Below are positions 23,261 through 42,858 of a stretch of 64,000 bases of DNA, in pieces. Source of the DNA: Sinotaia quadrata. Taxonomy: Eukaryota; Mollusca; Gastropoda; Architaenioglossa; Viviparidae. The position numbers and the translations under genes are program-made. The notes beneath the pieces are model-generated. The model searched no databases and was not told where the DNA came from. It worked only from the letters and a program-made list of their open reading frames with translations. The stretch's first letter is position 1, and each line of letters opens with the position of its first letter. The stretch is taken from contig CM054182.1 of assembly GCA_028829895.1 (NCBI GenBank), forward strand, positions 4,496,501 through 4,560,500. Reading direction: 5' to 3'.

Positions 23261-24962
23261 GGAAAACCCAAAATATATATGAACAGCTCTTTCAAAATGA
23301 GATCTAGCAAGCAAAAGATAAACCGAGATAAATGACAAAAAAAGGATTGATGGTCTTAATTTATTTTAACTGTGTATCAGATATAACTTCTTTGCATATG
23401 ATATGCTAAACTAGAAAATTTTATGGAACAAGATTTCTCATGGTGGGGTTAAGTTTGCTAAAAACATGTACTATTTACTAACTCGCATACCCCTTAGTAT
23501 GCCTCTTACCTCTTACCATAATCCAGAGGGAACCATCTTCCCATTCACAGCACCTATTCTGTTTCCTTTCATAAATCCATTCACATCTCACCTCTCAGTG
23601 CATTGAGACAAAAGACCACACAGACAGTACAAGCACTAAGGTCAGCTTTAAATTAAGTGTGCACTCAATCACTTAATCAGTCAATGCCCTCAATTCACCT
23701 ACAATACATGCAAAATTATAAAAAAACATGGTTTACAGATTTAGAAAATGCCCAGATATTACAAACTGAGACATTTCTGTTGATTGTTATAAATGTTGAC
23801 AATGTTCACTTAATAAATCAATCAGAAACAAATCTATCAGTGGAATAATTTTGTCATAGCCCACAATATGCTGAACTAGAAAATTACCAAACACAGCCGA
23901 TGATAAAATAGTGAAAACTGCATTTTATAAACTTAACCTAGGCATTTTGATACCAAAAGATAGAATTCTAATCAATCTGTGTCATTAGAAAACCAAAAAG
24001 AACCCCTCATGTTATACATCATTAGAAATTTTATCTGAGTGGCACAGTTTAAGAACTAAGTATAGTAGTAATAGTACCAATAAGAAGCTATTTAAGTATT
24101 TTTTTTAATGGTGAATTGGGGCACAAACTGTGATTGTACTATCAAAAAGAGAAATAGCTACAAAATTCAAAACTACCAATAACATTAACAGAAAAAATGT
24201 CAAAACCTACATCAGGAGTCATTTTGCAAGAGCAGACACATATGGTCAATTTTCTCTCTCAAATCAGAGATATATTATCCAGAATGAAATGCCTTTAGAC
24301 AGTCACACTTACATAATAACATCTTTCATAACAGCTCTTATATTTCCTTTTTACCTACAAACCAGTCTTTACTTTCATGCTTTTATCTGTTTATTTTTCC
24401 TTATTTCAAACTGTTCAGCTCGATTACATTCTGCATATTTATTTTTGTATTTATTAATAATATTATGTGTTAAAAATATGTTTTATTATTATAATATTAT
24501 ATACTACTGAATAAATGATGGGTTATTAAATGTTTAATTAGACTGTAAAATGCTTTAAAACTTTTTAAAAAATGAAAATTAAAGCACTATTATTGTATTA
24601 ATATTATAAATGTTTTGGCAATATGCAACAAGTATTAAAAAACAAAGAAAAAAAAGTTAAATAACTTTGACCTTGCGTTGTCACGTATCATCTGGATAGT
24701 TAGAAGCTTATTTCAGTAGAGAGTGAATAAAACTGAATTTGCTAGATCCTGTAAGCCTTAACCTTACATAACTTGAGTGAAGAGAATGATATTATAATTG
24801 TAACATTCTAAAATTCACTGTACCTTACACATTCAAGAAAATTATGAATAATAATTACTGGTACAATAACAAATTATCGTCTTAGATTTTTTCAACAATT
24901 ATGATTTTATTTGTGAAAACAGACAAGTATTTTTTTTAGATATTTATTTAATAAAGACATAC

Positions 24963-25122
24963 TTGAAGTTGTACTGCCCATGCGACAGAGATGCAAGGGT
25001 ACAGTTGGCTTAATCCATAGGGAACAAAACAATTTGACACGAGAATTAAATTTAAAACCACACTGTTTGAAACTTGTCGCAAGGCTCTTGTACAATTTCT
25101 GACAACTATGCAAAGTTGCCAT
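24963..25122 (-). CDS. possible first coding exon of the flavin-reductase fusion gene
   Basis: An open stretch of 53 codons starts at ATG 25122 and ends at a strong donor (A|GTATGT). The peptide is basic, Ser-rich and has no acidic residue, like a mitochondrial presequence. It lies 169 bp from the MRM2 start on the opposite strand, where a promoter is expected. The problem is phase. This exon ends after one base of a codon, while the next exon, entered at 22731 or 22737, needs two bases, and entry at 22748 needs none. Either a small exon between 24960 and 22750 is missing, a weaker donor is used, or this is untranslated leader and translation starts at 22730. Confidence 0.45.
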
Positions 25123-25291
25123 TTCAGTTTCTTATTTATTTTTTAAATTTATGACTTATTGTTATATAACTTATACTGAATAGTAGATTGTTGCAAGCAA
25201 TCGATTGGAATATCTCAGCTAAGTAGGCCTATCTTTCTATGCGAGAGATGAAGGTCATTTTTGGGGGTGGGGGTATCCTGTCGACACAAAG
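25123..25291. promoter_or_regulatory. putative bidirectional promoter, MRM2 / flavin-reductase fusion
   Basis: Only 169 bp separate the possible minus-strand start at 25122 from the MRM2 start at 25292. The interval contains a G-rich run near 25262-25273. No clear TATA box is positioned for either gene. If the 25122 exon is wrong, the shared-promoter reading weakens. Confidence 0.45.
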
Positions 25292-31541
<6,250 letters not shown>

Positions 31542-31751
31542 TATTCAGAATCATTATATGTTCCTTTAGAACTCAGTCACACCAAAGCATCTTTCAGAAA
31601 AGCTCATAAGGCACGTCTTTTTCACCTACAATGCCTACTTTTAGTTTTACTGTCCTGATAACTATTTCTAAACTTAACAAATATTTTCTTTCTGAAGTGT
31701 TATATGGTTATGTAAATATGATTTGAGTTTCTCTGACAGAATGTCAGTGTA

Positions 31752-31757
31752 AATAAA
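31752..31757 (+). terminator. MRM2 poly(A) signal
   Basis: AATAAA about 210 bases after the MRM2 stop codon, in a suitable AT-rich context. Confidence 0.6.
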
Positions 31758-34700
31758 AGAAATCAGTTTGTGATGTTTTATGATATTTGAACAAACAAGA
31801 TAAAAAAAAGCTGTAACAATGCTTTATTGAGCTTTTATGCAGAGCAAACAAATTCAATACAAGCTCTTTAACAAAAGATAACAGTACCAAAAGCAAGCTA
31901 AGTGGAATGTCACCTTAGCAAAATAACTTATAAAACACAAATGACATAATTAAAAGGCTAAAATAAATTAGGAGTGCTGTGTGTGTACTTTTAGCAGAGA
32001 CCTGTTCACTGCGATAGTAGTAAAGGTGCTAATTCATACCAAAAAAAAATATAGTGAATTTATCGTGGTTTGTTATGCTTTAGTTAACAAAAGATCAGTT
32101 TAGGACTATAACATCTTAGAGAGATTCATTTACTGTTCAACAGATTGCTGTACTGCATAAATGAGAAAATATTTTGAGATCAATCAGTAAAATTATAAAT
32201 TTACAGTAGAAGAGTACTTAAATAAATAGAAATTAAGGAGTTCGAGCAAATGTAAAATCATTGGTATGGGGAAATATCTGTTCAGAACTAAGGCTATTAA
32301 ATGGCAAAATTCCATGACAGTAAAGAATTTTCACAAAAAATACCCATGAATCTATATTTGTACTGCACCAAAAATATCTACTTGACATAGAAGTTGGATT
32401 CATGATTTTAAAAAAATATTATTTATTGAAATAATTGTGGATTTAAGTTGGAAATTTAAATGTAATGAACCATGGATCTGAATAAAATTTCATGCTTGAA
32501 AAACCGCCATGAAATTATATTTTACATTACAAGAAAAAGAAGCACCGGACAATTTGATCAAATATTATTGTGTGTGATATAGTTACTGTCAAGTTTGACA
32601 ATATTTATATAACTTAATTAAGCCTTATTGATCTGTGAACAATTTAAAATCTACTTATAGTTAGGGCAAGAAATTATGCTAATCACTAATTACATTTTCT
32701 AATGCAGACAATATGGCAAAGTATGTATCTAAAGATGGTAAATTAATTTAATTCAGTTTTAAAATAAATATCATTTTAAAAAAGCATTTATTTTGAGTTA
32801 GTAATAATTATGTCCTGTTAAATGTTGTTATGGTATCAACGTAAACCATATTTTCTATATAATGTTTTGGCTGCTCTAACCAGATATATTTAATTAGATA
32901 GATTTGCAACTTTCATAGTTTTTCCATTAACAAGCCACAGCACTTATGTTTTAGATAAAAACAATTTAAACAAGAATCATTAACTTCCAATGACATTTTA
33001 CAGCTATTGATATTGAGCATTGGTGGGTTGTTTTTGTGGTTTCGTTATATATTTATTAAGGTAATTATATATATATTATATTTACAGTTTATCAATTAAA
33101 TGACAATCAAGAGTATAGTGAGTTCTCTGTTTACATGACATATCTTCATGTAAATAAAAATTGTGTAAATGGAGCAGGATTTTCAAATGGAATAGGTTCC
33201 ATTTAATACATGTACACACATTAACAAAATATTGAAAGAAGAGCACTTAGTTCAATGTCTGTACAGTGTGACCAGCTTCTAGGAGACTAACATTGTAGGA
33301 ATCAACATCATCTGGATGATGAGTCATCTTGCTCTCACTCTCTATTCAGCATAATTTTGAGTTTGGTGTGCAAATAAAACAAAAATGCCTAAATATTATG
33401 TTACATAAATTCAAATTCACAAACAAAACTGGCACTGAGAATTCCCTATACATTTATGGCCAAGACAATGGGTAGAATCATTCTCTAGATTTCTAGAAAG
33501 ATGATCAGTTTAATCAGATATGTGAAGACTATGGCCCCAGAGTAAATTTTAGAATGTATGTATGTATGTGCGTGATTTTCAGGACTTGTTTATAAAAAAA
33601 TGTTTAAATGAGCTGATATAGTACTAGTGAGAATGGTCAGTTTTAAAATGTGGAAAATGTATTCAATGTATATGTATCTCCTTTCTATTATTTTCTTAAA
33701 GAATTTTTAAAGAGAATGTTTAGTTAATTTTTCTTTTTCTTATAGTAATATTTGGTTTGGATAAGAGGATTTTAATGTTATGAATAATTATACAAGCCAC
33801 AGTAACTTAAGAACTGTAATTAGGTCAGAATTTATTTGTGTACCATTAGATTCGGTAATTAACCCTTTTTCTCTAAGCAGCAACATTTCTAATTAAATTT
33901 TTTAAAATATGCTTTATACACATATACTGACATAAGAGTTAAATAAAGAAGTATAAATAGTGAACAAAACTTTGAAATGGGATAGAAAAATAAACAAATA
34001 ATAGTATCAAAAAGGGACATTTCTATGCACATTGACTTACTTCTTAGAATTGTAATTGTGACATATCCTGAAATGCTATATACAGTCACATACAGAATAT
34101 ATATATACAAACTGACAGATAGTAACATATCATGTTACTATGACATTGGTATATGAAACAGATTTCAGAGCATTCAAATATCTGCTTAGCTTTTGCTGTA
34201 TTTTAAATGTTTTACATATTACCTTCACTTGTAGTTTTGTGCTCAATCTATTAATTATTCAACCATTTATTTCACAAACAGGCTTGAAATTCACAAATAA
34301 ATACACTGTTGGGAGTAATCTGGGAAATAATTATTAAAGGTGTCTTTATTTTATCAATGCTAAATTATTTTTAGTGTATATCAATAGTGACTGTTAATTT
34401 GTTTTGTCTCTTGCAGCTGAGAGACCAGGGTTTCATAGTGGTAATATTTTTTTCTTTGCTCTTAAATATTATCAATAAATACACATTCTTAACCAAAACT
34501 TGTTTCCATTCTTCAATATTTCTTCCTCTGTTGAAAATCTATATATAATAATCTATGAATATAAAAATTACTTAGCTTTCAAAAATAATCTTCCTGACTG
34601 TATTGTTTCCTTTATGGTTAAGTCTGAAACTTATCTCATTTAACATAGTTCTAAAAAATACAACTATTTAAATCTATGATTAGACAATTTTTTGTTTACT

Positions 34701-36180
34701 TTAACAAATTAAATGAACATCTAACTTAAGCAGGCTTTGTCTGAACTAAAACTCTTGTCACACCTGTTGATTTTGACAATTAGTATTTCCCTCCAATGAA
34801 ATCATTTTCTTCTCCTCCTTTTGGAATAAAGTAAGTCAAACTCTTTGCAATGACAGTATGACCAACAAAACACAATTTACAAGCTTTTTAATAAAACTTT
34901 AAGGTCTCCTCTCTTTTGTATCATGCGTTAATGCCAATGCAAGTTGAAGTGTTCTTTCACAGCTCCTTTACTGTATAAAACTCCAGTGGTAGCTCTGTTG
35001 TTTGGAGTTGCAAATCTATCTAATTGCTTTTACTAAAGAACATAAGGGCAGCCTTGTTAGAACAATCATTCAGTATTAACCACTAAGCAAACAGTCAAGA
35101 GCAGAAACTTACTTACAGACAACATGTATGTGCAGAAACTCTCACATACATATGTATATGATGATGTCACATATTACATAATACTTAATAAGAAAAAATA
35201 CTAGTAAAATAAAAAATCGGAGAAGAGATCAGCTTCTTTGTACCTACTTACATGAAATAACATGAGCTTGTTATGTAGGGATAAACTTATTTATAACAAG
35301 TTATAATAAAATATGTTCAACACAGCATTTTGCTCAAATCCAAGCAAATGCATTACACATTAACTATTCAATGAATTTTGGTAGCATCATTTAAAAACCC
35401 AACTGGTATGTAACAATACAAGCATCCTTAAAAACTGTATCACTGCATGCAACACAAATAATGTCAAATAACTCAAATTATCTATGTCTTCAAAAGCTTA
35501 AGTACTATAAGAATCGAATATCTGAAAGTATCTTCATAATGTCTTCATTAGAAGCATTTTAGAAGGATTTTCAAGTTGACTTCTGGCCTACGAAACCAAG
35601 GAAGTGCTATTTATTTTTCTCAGTTGTTGCATGTGTAAAATTAAATAGTGATCTTATAAAGAAAGATGTGTGAAAAAGTCCCCCAAGAAATTCTTCACTT
35701 GGGAATAGGGAATGTCATTTTCAGTATTTTACAGCCATAAAAGTATTATGCATTAAAAAAATATCAATAGTGAATTTTATTTTTTTTAAATAAAAAAATC
35801 TAAATAATGACAAGTTTTAAAAAGTGAAAAATTAATTAAAACAATATATTTTGACAGGTGTTGGCAAAGTTTCAGGGTATTTTAATTAAACCATTTTGAT
35901 TTCTGCCTATTTTTTGATGACTTCACTTATCTTACAGAGCTATATAAGTAATAGAAACAAGTGTATATGTGTGTGTATTTCAACTGTTGACCTTGTTAAG
36001 TTCTGAACAGGTGTGTTGTATCATGAAATAAATTAACATTTTATTTATTCTTCATAATTACATTTGTTACTAATATTTTTAAAGATCATATAACATCAAA
36101 TGGTTAATGCATTTTACTCTGTTCAAGTTAAGAAAAATAACATTATAGGAAAAAAAGTAACCATAATAGTTTTTTAAATG

Positions 36181-36212
36181 TGTACATTTATTTGTGCATA
36201 AATAAATGTACA
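36181..36212. repeat. 13-bp-arm palindrome
   Basis: TGTACATTTATTT (36181-36193) pairs exactly with 36200-36212 across a 6-nt loop. It is intergenic. Confidence 0.75.
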
Positions 36213-37683
36213 TTTTGTTCATATTTAATAATTGTAGTAATATATATTTATTTTTAATCACCTAATGTAAAATTAGAATGCACTCAATATAATCTTAATT
36301 TTTTAAAATGTTTGATTTTCTTTTTAAAAGAAATATTTTAAATTTTACTTTGCTCCTAAATAATAATGGTACTAATATGAAGTAAATTTTTCAATTTGTA
36401 GTTTCATCATGTAAGAGACATTGACTACATGTTAATTTTAAATTTGTTAATTATTAATAATAGTAGTAAGCTCTTGATGCTAAAATAATATAAATTGCTG
36501 TAATTTTAATAGGTATACATTCATAAATGTTTGTGCTCAGAAAAATGTTACATTAAATATTAAGTAAAAAAACTACTGTTTGAAAAGAAATATAACACAT
36601 CATAAGGTCATCATTTGCAGCTGATTTCATAAAGCATCTATATGAACCATACTGAATAAAAATATACCTTTAAACTGATTACAATAAAAAAAAAAGAAAC
36701 TATGAAAAGACAATGAAATGATAGTACATTGTATTACTAATAGAGCTGTGATCAAGAAATAAATTATTACCAACACTCACTACTGATTAAAATAACAAAA
36801 CAAAACTATGTAGTACTTAGCAAAAGTTATAGGAATGCAGGAAATATACACTCAAAGACAGAGGAATGTGGAAATGCAAATTGTAATAGAAAAGAGGAAT
36901 GTGGATGTGTGCATAGATGAACATTGCATAATAGATAATAAAACTTAATTTTTCTTTTTCAAATTGAAGTTATGTATATTAACATAAATAAAATCATCAC
37001 ATGAAAACTTGCATAAAATATTGCAAGAAAATTTGTTATATTTTTTTTATAAAACTAAAACAAAATTTAAAAAACAATTATAAATAATGGCAGGCAGGTT
37101 TGGAAACAGAAGTTATATTTAAATGTAAATGCATTTTGACAATCTGATTTTTGTTAACCCTTTAAAAGGTACATGAAACAGTTTATCTACTGTTAAAAAG
37201 AAATAAACAACCTAAAACTAAAAACGAGAACTTCATATTTTCTCTGTAGGAGTTGCACATTTTTTTTACTTGATATTAAAAAAATAGAGCTAATATACAG
37301 TACTAGGAGTAAAATATATATTTGTTTCCACATTGGCAGTTCTTATTATCAAATGACAGGAGAAAAATAGCTGCTCATCAGATTTATTACAGATATACCA
37401 AAAATCATGTTCAATAGTTTTCTCTTGTGCAACTCCTGTTATAACCTGTTGTAAATCAGAAAATTACAGTTTGCATATTTCATTCTGTATGATAGGTTAG
37501 TCCACACTGATATTCAGGCAACTAAAAAGTGTTTGCTTATTAATACATGTTCAAGTAAAAGATGGTCAACATGATTTTCCTGGAGACAGAATATTAACAA
37601 AATAAATAATTTTATATCTTATTGCTCTGTTGCTAGAATGCCCATAATTCATAATAATCAATAGAAGAGTGCAGGTTATATAG

Positions 37684-37886
37684 CAGGGTGCACAAACAGT
37701 GGGCCGCATGCTTCCTGAGACAGGGCTCTATACGGCCCCCGGAGGACTTTTGGATGTTACCATTATTACGAATGTAAAGCACATTATTTGTGTTGTTTTT
37801 TTCTACTGAGCTACCTATGTGGCGGCCCTCCACACACTCTCAATTGGAAATTTGGTACTTTGGCCTAAAAAGTTTGTGCATCCCTG
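37684..37886 (+). mobile_element. hAT-type MITE with perfect 8-bp target duplication
   Basis: A 203-bp element starts CAGGGTGCACAAAC and ends with the complement of CAGGGATGCACAAAC. It is bounded on both sides by an identical 8-bp direct repeat TTATATAG (37676-37683 and 37887-37894). Eight-base target duplications and CAGGG termini are hallmarks of hAT transposons. The interior is GC-richer (GGCCGC, CGGCCC, GGCGGCCC) and has no transposase, so it is non-autonomous. Confidence 0.92.
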
Positions 37887-38116
37887 TTATATAGCATATA
37901 AGTCCTCAGTTTACATAGACATAATTCATGTAAATTTTAAATTTTGGCAAAGATCCATTCACATCCAAACTTTGGTTATATATTTCTTCAAGATGGTAAA
38001 ATGATTTTTACAAAATTACCACATCAAAAAAATTGATCACTGAATTTTATGGCAATAAATGTATCCAAAGAAAAGGTTACCCCAAAGATAATTTAAGTGC
38101 TGATGTAATTCCAATA

Positions 38117-38180
38117 CAGTGGGACTTCTATCAAATTCTTTGGGACCATAAAGTTTGAACTGAGTAGAAATTTTAATTAT
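38117..38180 (+). mobile_element. one-ended pogo/Tigger-like relic
   Basis: TA followed by CAGTGGGACTTCTATCAAA resembles the start of pogo/Tigger-like terminal repeats. No matching 3' end was found. Confidence 0.35.
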
Positions 38181-40738
38181 TATATCAATATTTTAATAAT
38201 AAAAAAGGAAGACATTTATATAATTGTTTAGTTTAAAGTAACTGTACAGTAATTATTAAAGCAAAGGTCGATTTAATTTAATGTTCTTGTATCACTATTT
38301 ATGTCTGAATACCTTTTAAAATTTTTTTTTAACATTCAGTAGCACTAAATAAAAGTACCTTATTATGTTCATAAAAAAAATAAATGCATATGGATAGAAC
38401 TTAAAACAGTCTAACTTATACTGCCTTTCATATATACTGATGTCAGTATGTTGTGCCACAAGATGTCAGAATGCTACTACAGCTGAAGAATCAGAATGCC
38501 AGTGATAACTGTAGAGGTGAAAAGATTCTTCATCAAATCACTTCAAGCCAAGAGAGTATCAAATAAACAATATTCTCTCTATTACTGACAACTTTCAGAT
38601 GTCAGTTGCATTTGTTAATAGCACATACCAATTTTCTGTTTCTCCCAATTTTAAAAAATGAGGATGCTTACTTACTTACATCATATTAAATAAAAATGTC
38701 TAAGCACTTCACAATTCCAAGCCAGGGAAAAGATGTGAAGGTTGAAAATTCAAACTATGTAATTGATGAGAACATTTCAAATCTAATCACCCAATTTGCC
38801 ATTTACAAAGTGCCTAAACTTTTAATTACTCAACTTCTCAAGAGTGTATGACTTGTATTCATGGTAGAACCAATTTTTGGAAAAATCTAGGTTTGGGAAA
38901 ATTTATATAAAATCAAACAGTTTGGAGTATTTCTATTTATTATTTTATGAAATAGGAATAAACTAAATATGTACACATATATTTTTTTTTTAAAGAAGAG
39001 TAATTATTTTCGATTAACCTGGTAAGCTCTATTCTGTGTGCAAAAAAACAAAAACAATAATGGATACAAAAATAATCCAGATATAAAAGTAACCAAAGCT
39101 TGAAACTTCATTTGCAAAAATGAGTATTTTTGATTCAGTAATACCATTATAAAATAAATAATTATTCAAAAAGATATATTACCATTGCAATGCAATTAAT
39201 GCCACTCAGATCTGTTATAATTTAAAAACTGAAGAAAGCCATCACTTCTGTAAGTTGAAAATAAAGAACAGGAATTTAAGATCTGTTTGAGTATGGTGAG
39301 ACTATTTTTATCTCTTCACCTACCATAAAGATATGTTCTTATATAAAGAAATAAAGACCAGTTACTTAAAGCAAACTGCTAATTCACATTATAATACAAG
39401 CTGTTCATCAAATTTGAATGACCAGACCAGACCAGAATTACATTGTAAACATTATATAAGTTTAATTCACCATCTTTTAATACTCAGTTTAGAGGACATC
39501 CTGGAGGAATGGTTCAAATGAGACCAGTGAATTAAATATAAAACTGTATAAAGAATTAAATTTGCACCTCTTTTACAAATACAGAAACAGTTATCACATT
39601 TCTTTGTTTAAATAAAAACAAAATGTTCACAACCTAGCTGAATTTATACATTTTGGGACATGTGGATACAGGATACAAAATTACAATCTAAAACAAGAAA
39701 AGACTGACAAAATAGCAAAAAAAGATTAGTGATCATTACATTTTATACATAAGCACCATTTGAACTTTTGATACACTTAGATAACAATGAATAGATTCTT
39801 GGGCAGTTTAAAACAACTAAACAAAACCCACAAAATCATGCAAGATAAAATAACCAATAAAGCAACCAACCAAAAAACAAAGCAAAACATTTGAGACAGA
39901 TAGTTTATGTTGACTAAATTAAAAAAAAATTACATTAGAAATAGCAATATTACACATAGACTAAATTACAGTTTGATCTTAATAAATTCAGTCATGTTCA
40001 ATTTAAAAGTATTATTGTACATAGGTTGCACTTATGTGAAACAAAATGCACATAATATGCAACAATAGTTCTCAAATTCAACTTCTTAGCTGGAAAGCAT
40101 ATATCATATGCATGCACGTTTATTGTTGACAGTTATTCAAAGCTGGTATAGTTGAATAGTTCAGAATAATTATATCAAACTGCAGAAAAAACATTATTTA
40201 TAACTTCAAAGAAAAAATTGACAATCACCAAACTGTTGGCAATATTATGACAACAATCAGCAATTTTTCTAAATAAAATTAATTAAATAAGATTAATGTG
40301 ACCTAGGTCACAGTATCAGACACAAGGACTTACTGCTTGCCAAGTTTTAGTGTTCAATTAAAACACTGATTTTATTTATCAAATACCATTTTTTGTTTGT
40401 TTTGGCAATGTCACACATTTAAGAGTACATCCTGTGAATGATTAAATCAAGGCATTAATTTAAAAGAGGCAGAATTTATTTTTCTCTTATGATGACTGTA
40501 ATGTAGCCTTGATCATTTAGTATTATCTAAGCTATTGTTATCTTTTGAGACAATTAAAGTAAGATTACTATTTTAAAAAATAATATTCTATTCTTGCATA
40601 GAATATTTTGTTATCTTTATACTCATGCTGTTTTATAGTGTCATATTTACCAAGAGGAACAAGTTTGAATTCAATTACTTAGATAAACTTTCAGTCAGTG
40701 TGTTAAATCATCATGCTGATTTTTACAATATAACAATA

Positions 40739-41210
40739 CAGTGGTACCTCGCTTAAAGAAACGCCCTGCAGAATGATCTGCATAATGAACACCCGCGTGG
40801 CTCACAGAACGAACTTGTTTCAAATAACGAACCATACATGCGCCGTGAAAACATAGCATTTCCTGTGAAAAAATGGCCGAATTCGGCCAGTTGTGTCTCG
40901 CGTGGCTCAGATGAAGGCAGTGCGAGTTTGTCCCCAGTTGATTGTCCTTTTTTCCTTGCTTTGATGTGTTTTTGCCATCTATGTGTTTACAGTGTCCTTA
41001 CCTCATCAACACCTAACATCATACCCTGCTTTTGTGAGTGTCTTCCTCCCCTGAACACTGCCCTGAATTCATTTTCCCCTAATTTCTTTGATTTTTTGCA
41101 GCAATGTGGAACAGATTGCACGATTTCCTGTAGAAGTCTATGGGATATCGTGTTTCGCATAATGAACATACTGCTGGAATGAATTGTGTTCATTATGCGA
41201 GATACCACTG
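40739..41210 (+). mobile_element. pogo/Tigger-type MITE with TA target duplication
   Basis: A 472-bp element begins CAGTGGTACCTCGC and ends with the complement of CAGTGGTATCTCGC. It is flanked by TA on both sides (40737-40738 and 41211-41212), as expected for pogo/Tigger elements. GCATAATGAACA occurs near both ends, and at the 3' end it forms a perfect 13-bp hairpin (about 41155-41200). The interior has GC-richer patches and a 114-codon frame with no transposase similarity. It is a non-autonomous internal-deletion derivative. Confidence 0.9.
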
Positions 41211-42858
41211 TACATACAAAAGTTATTGTACTTTTAATTGTCCTCATCTAGTCAAAAGCATTCTGGCTTTTGCATATTAGTCTTAAAATCAAGAGTGCTT
41301 GCAAATATTTATTTTTTGGTTTAATAAACTGTTAATTATTATTTCCAATAGCAATCTAAAGTTGTTTATTTCCATTGCAAAATTTCACCAATCACACATA
41401 CACTTTCTATGCTTGTTCACTTACACATTTTTTCTGGGATTAGAAAACAAATGTGAGTGTACCAAAAATTTTATAAATTACAATACTCTCTTGCAGCTAT
41501 AAACTGAGTGTTTTCACATGTTCACTATTATTTCAGTTTATACATATAATTATGCATTAAGTTATTTATAGAATAGCATCAGATTAAAAAGAAATGCCTT
41601 TTGTGAATTGAACACACTAGAATAAAGAAATATAACACTTATAATAATACCCAAAAGGGATAATAAAATTATCTTTTTAATTTGTCAACAATATTGATCT
41701 CTATTTCGTTGTCAAGTTTGACTTGTACATATTTCAAGATCCTGATATATGTCAAGTACTCAAATACAAAATAAAAAACTTTGTTTATATACTGGCCAAT
41801 TCACCACTAGTTGTGCATGGTTATTGCAGTTCTTTAGGATTTATACATATAAAAGATATCTGAATGGACTTACATGTAAAAATATTTGTACATATCTTCG
41901 TTGAAATAAAATTAACAACATGAACAAAAAAATCCCAAAAAGTTTTAATGAATAAATGTCTTGGAAAAAGATTTAATATGTGAAATAAACAGTTTGATCT
42001 GAATCACTCAAACTGGTTTGTTCAGAACTCACCAACCGATAATAAAATCTTCTTTAGCACATTGTTATATGAATTTAAAAATAAAATAGGGAAGTGGAGA
42101 GTTATCAATTGTTAGAGCTGCAAAACCAAAAGGCAACTATGAGATTGCCAACATCTTCCAGTCTTTAATGGTAGTGCATTATAGTAAGCTAATAGTGCTA
42201 TTAGGGAAAAAAAATCATATTGCTGAATTAAAAAATATTCTCAAAGATAGTATTATTCAACTTAAAAGTATCACACACTATTTATACTACTGAAGTAAGC
42301 ACTTTTCAGATATATATATAACTAAAATAATTTATGTCTGAATACTGAATAAGTGCTTCAATAAACTTGATGATACATTTATTACAGGTTACAAAAATGT
42401 TAAAAAGAGAAAACATATAATTAATAAAATCAAGTACTGGAAATATTACCTTTTTATTTGTATCTAATATGGTATTCAAACTGGAAAACAACTTATCTAT
42501 TTATATTATAAAAAAGTATATTATGTTATAATATAATTTCAATCAACCATTTGAAATCTTTTGAATCAATTTGTAAACTAATCTTGTGAATCAATTTCTC
42601 AACTAAAATTTAAACAAAACTGTTAAAGCATTCAAAATTTTCATGTAAATATATATACTGAATAACAGTTGAACAATAACAACCCACTCCCCCTAATCTT
42701 CTAACCTGCAATAACATATGAAACTATTGTCATTTTCATTCTGTTAAAATAAGTAGAAAAATAAATGCCCATTTTGACTGTTATGATATGTAAATAAAGC
42801 ATAATCTGACAAGGTTCCCTCCCTTTTTTGGTCTGAATTGAAGCTTTTTTCTCGGAGA

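Larger units (their letters stand above)
31758..42858. other. intergenic interval between convergent MRM2 and SUFU
   Basis: The 3' ends of MRM2 and SUFU face each other across about 11 kb. No exon with recognisable similarity was found. It contains two clear MITEs (37684-37886 and 40739-41210), a one-ended transposon relic at 38117 and small palindromes. The SUFU 3' UTR may extend into its right end, since AATAAA on the minus strand occurs near 42455 and 42380. Confidence 0.6.

Noticed and set aside
24130..24510. Plus-strand frame of 126 codons
   Set aside because: No family resemblance, ends in low-complexity Tyr/Ile sequence, and lies antisense to the 5' region of the flavin-reductase fusion gene.
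40838..41182. Plus-strand frame of 114 codons
   Set aside because: It lies inside the pogo-type MITE and shows no transposase or other domain.
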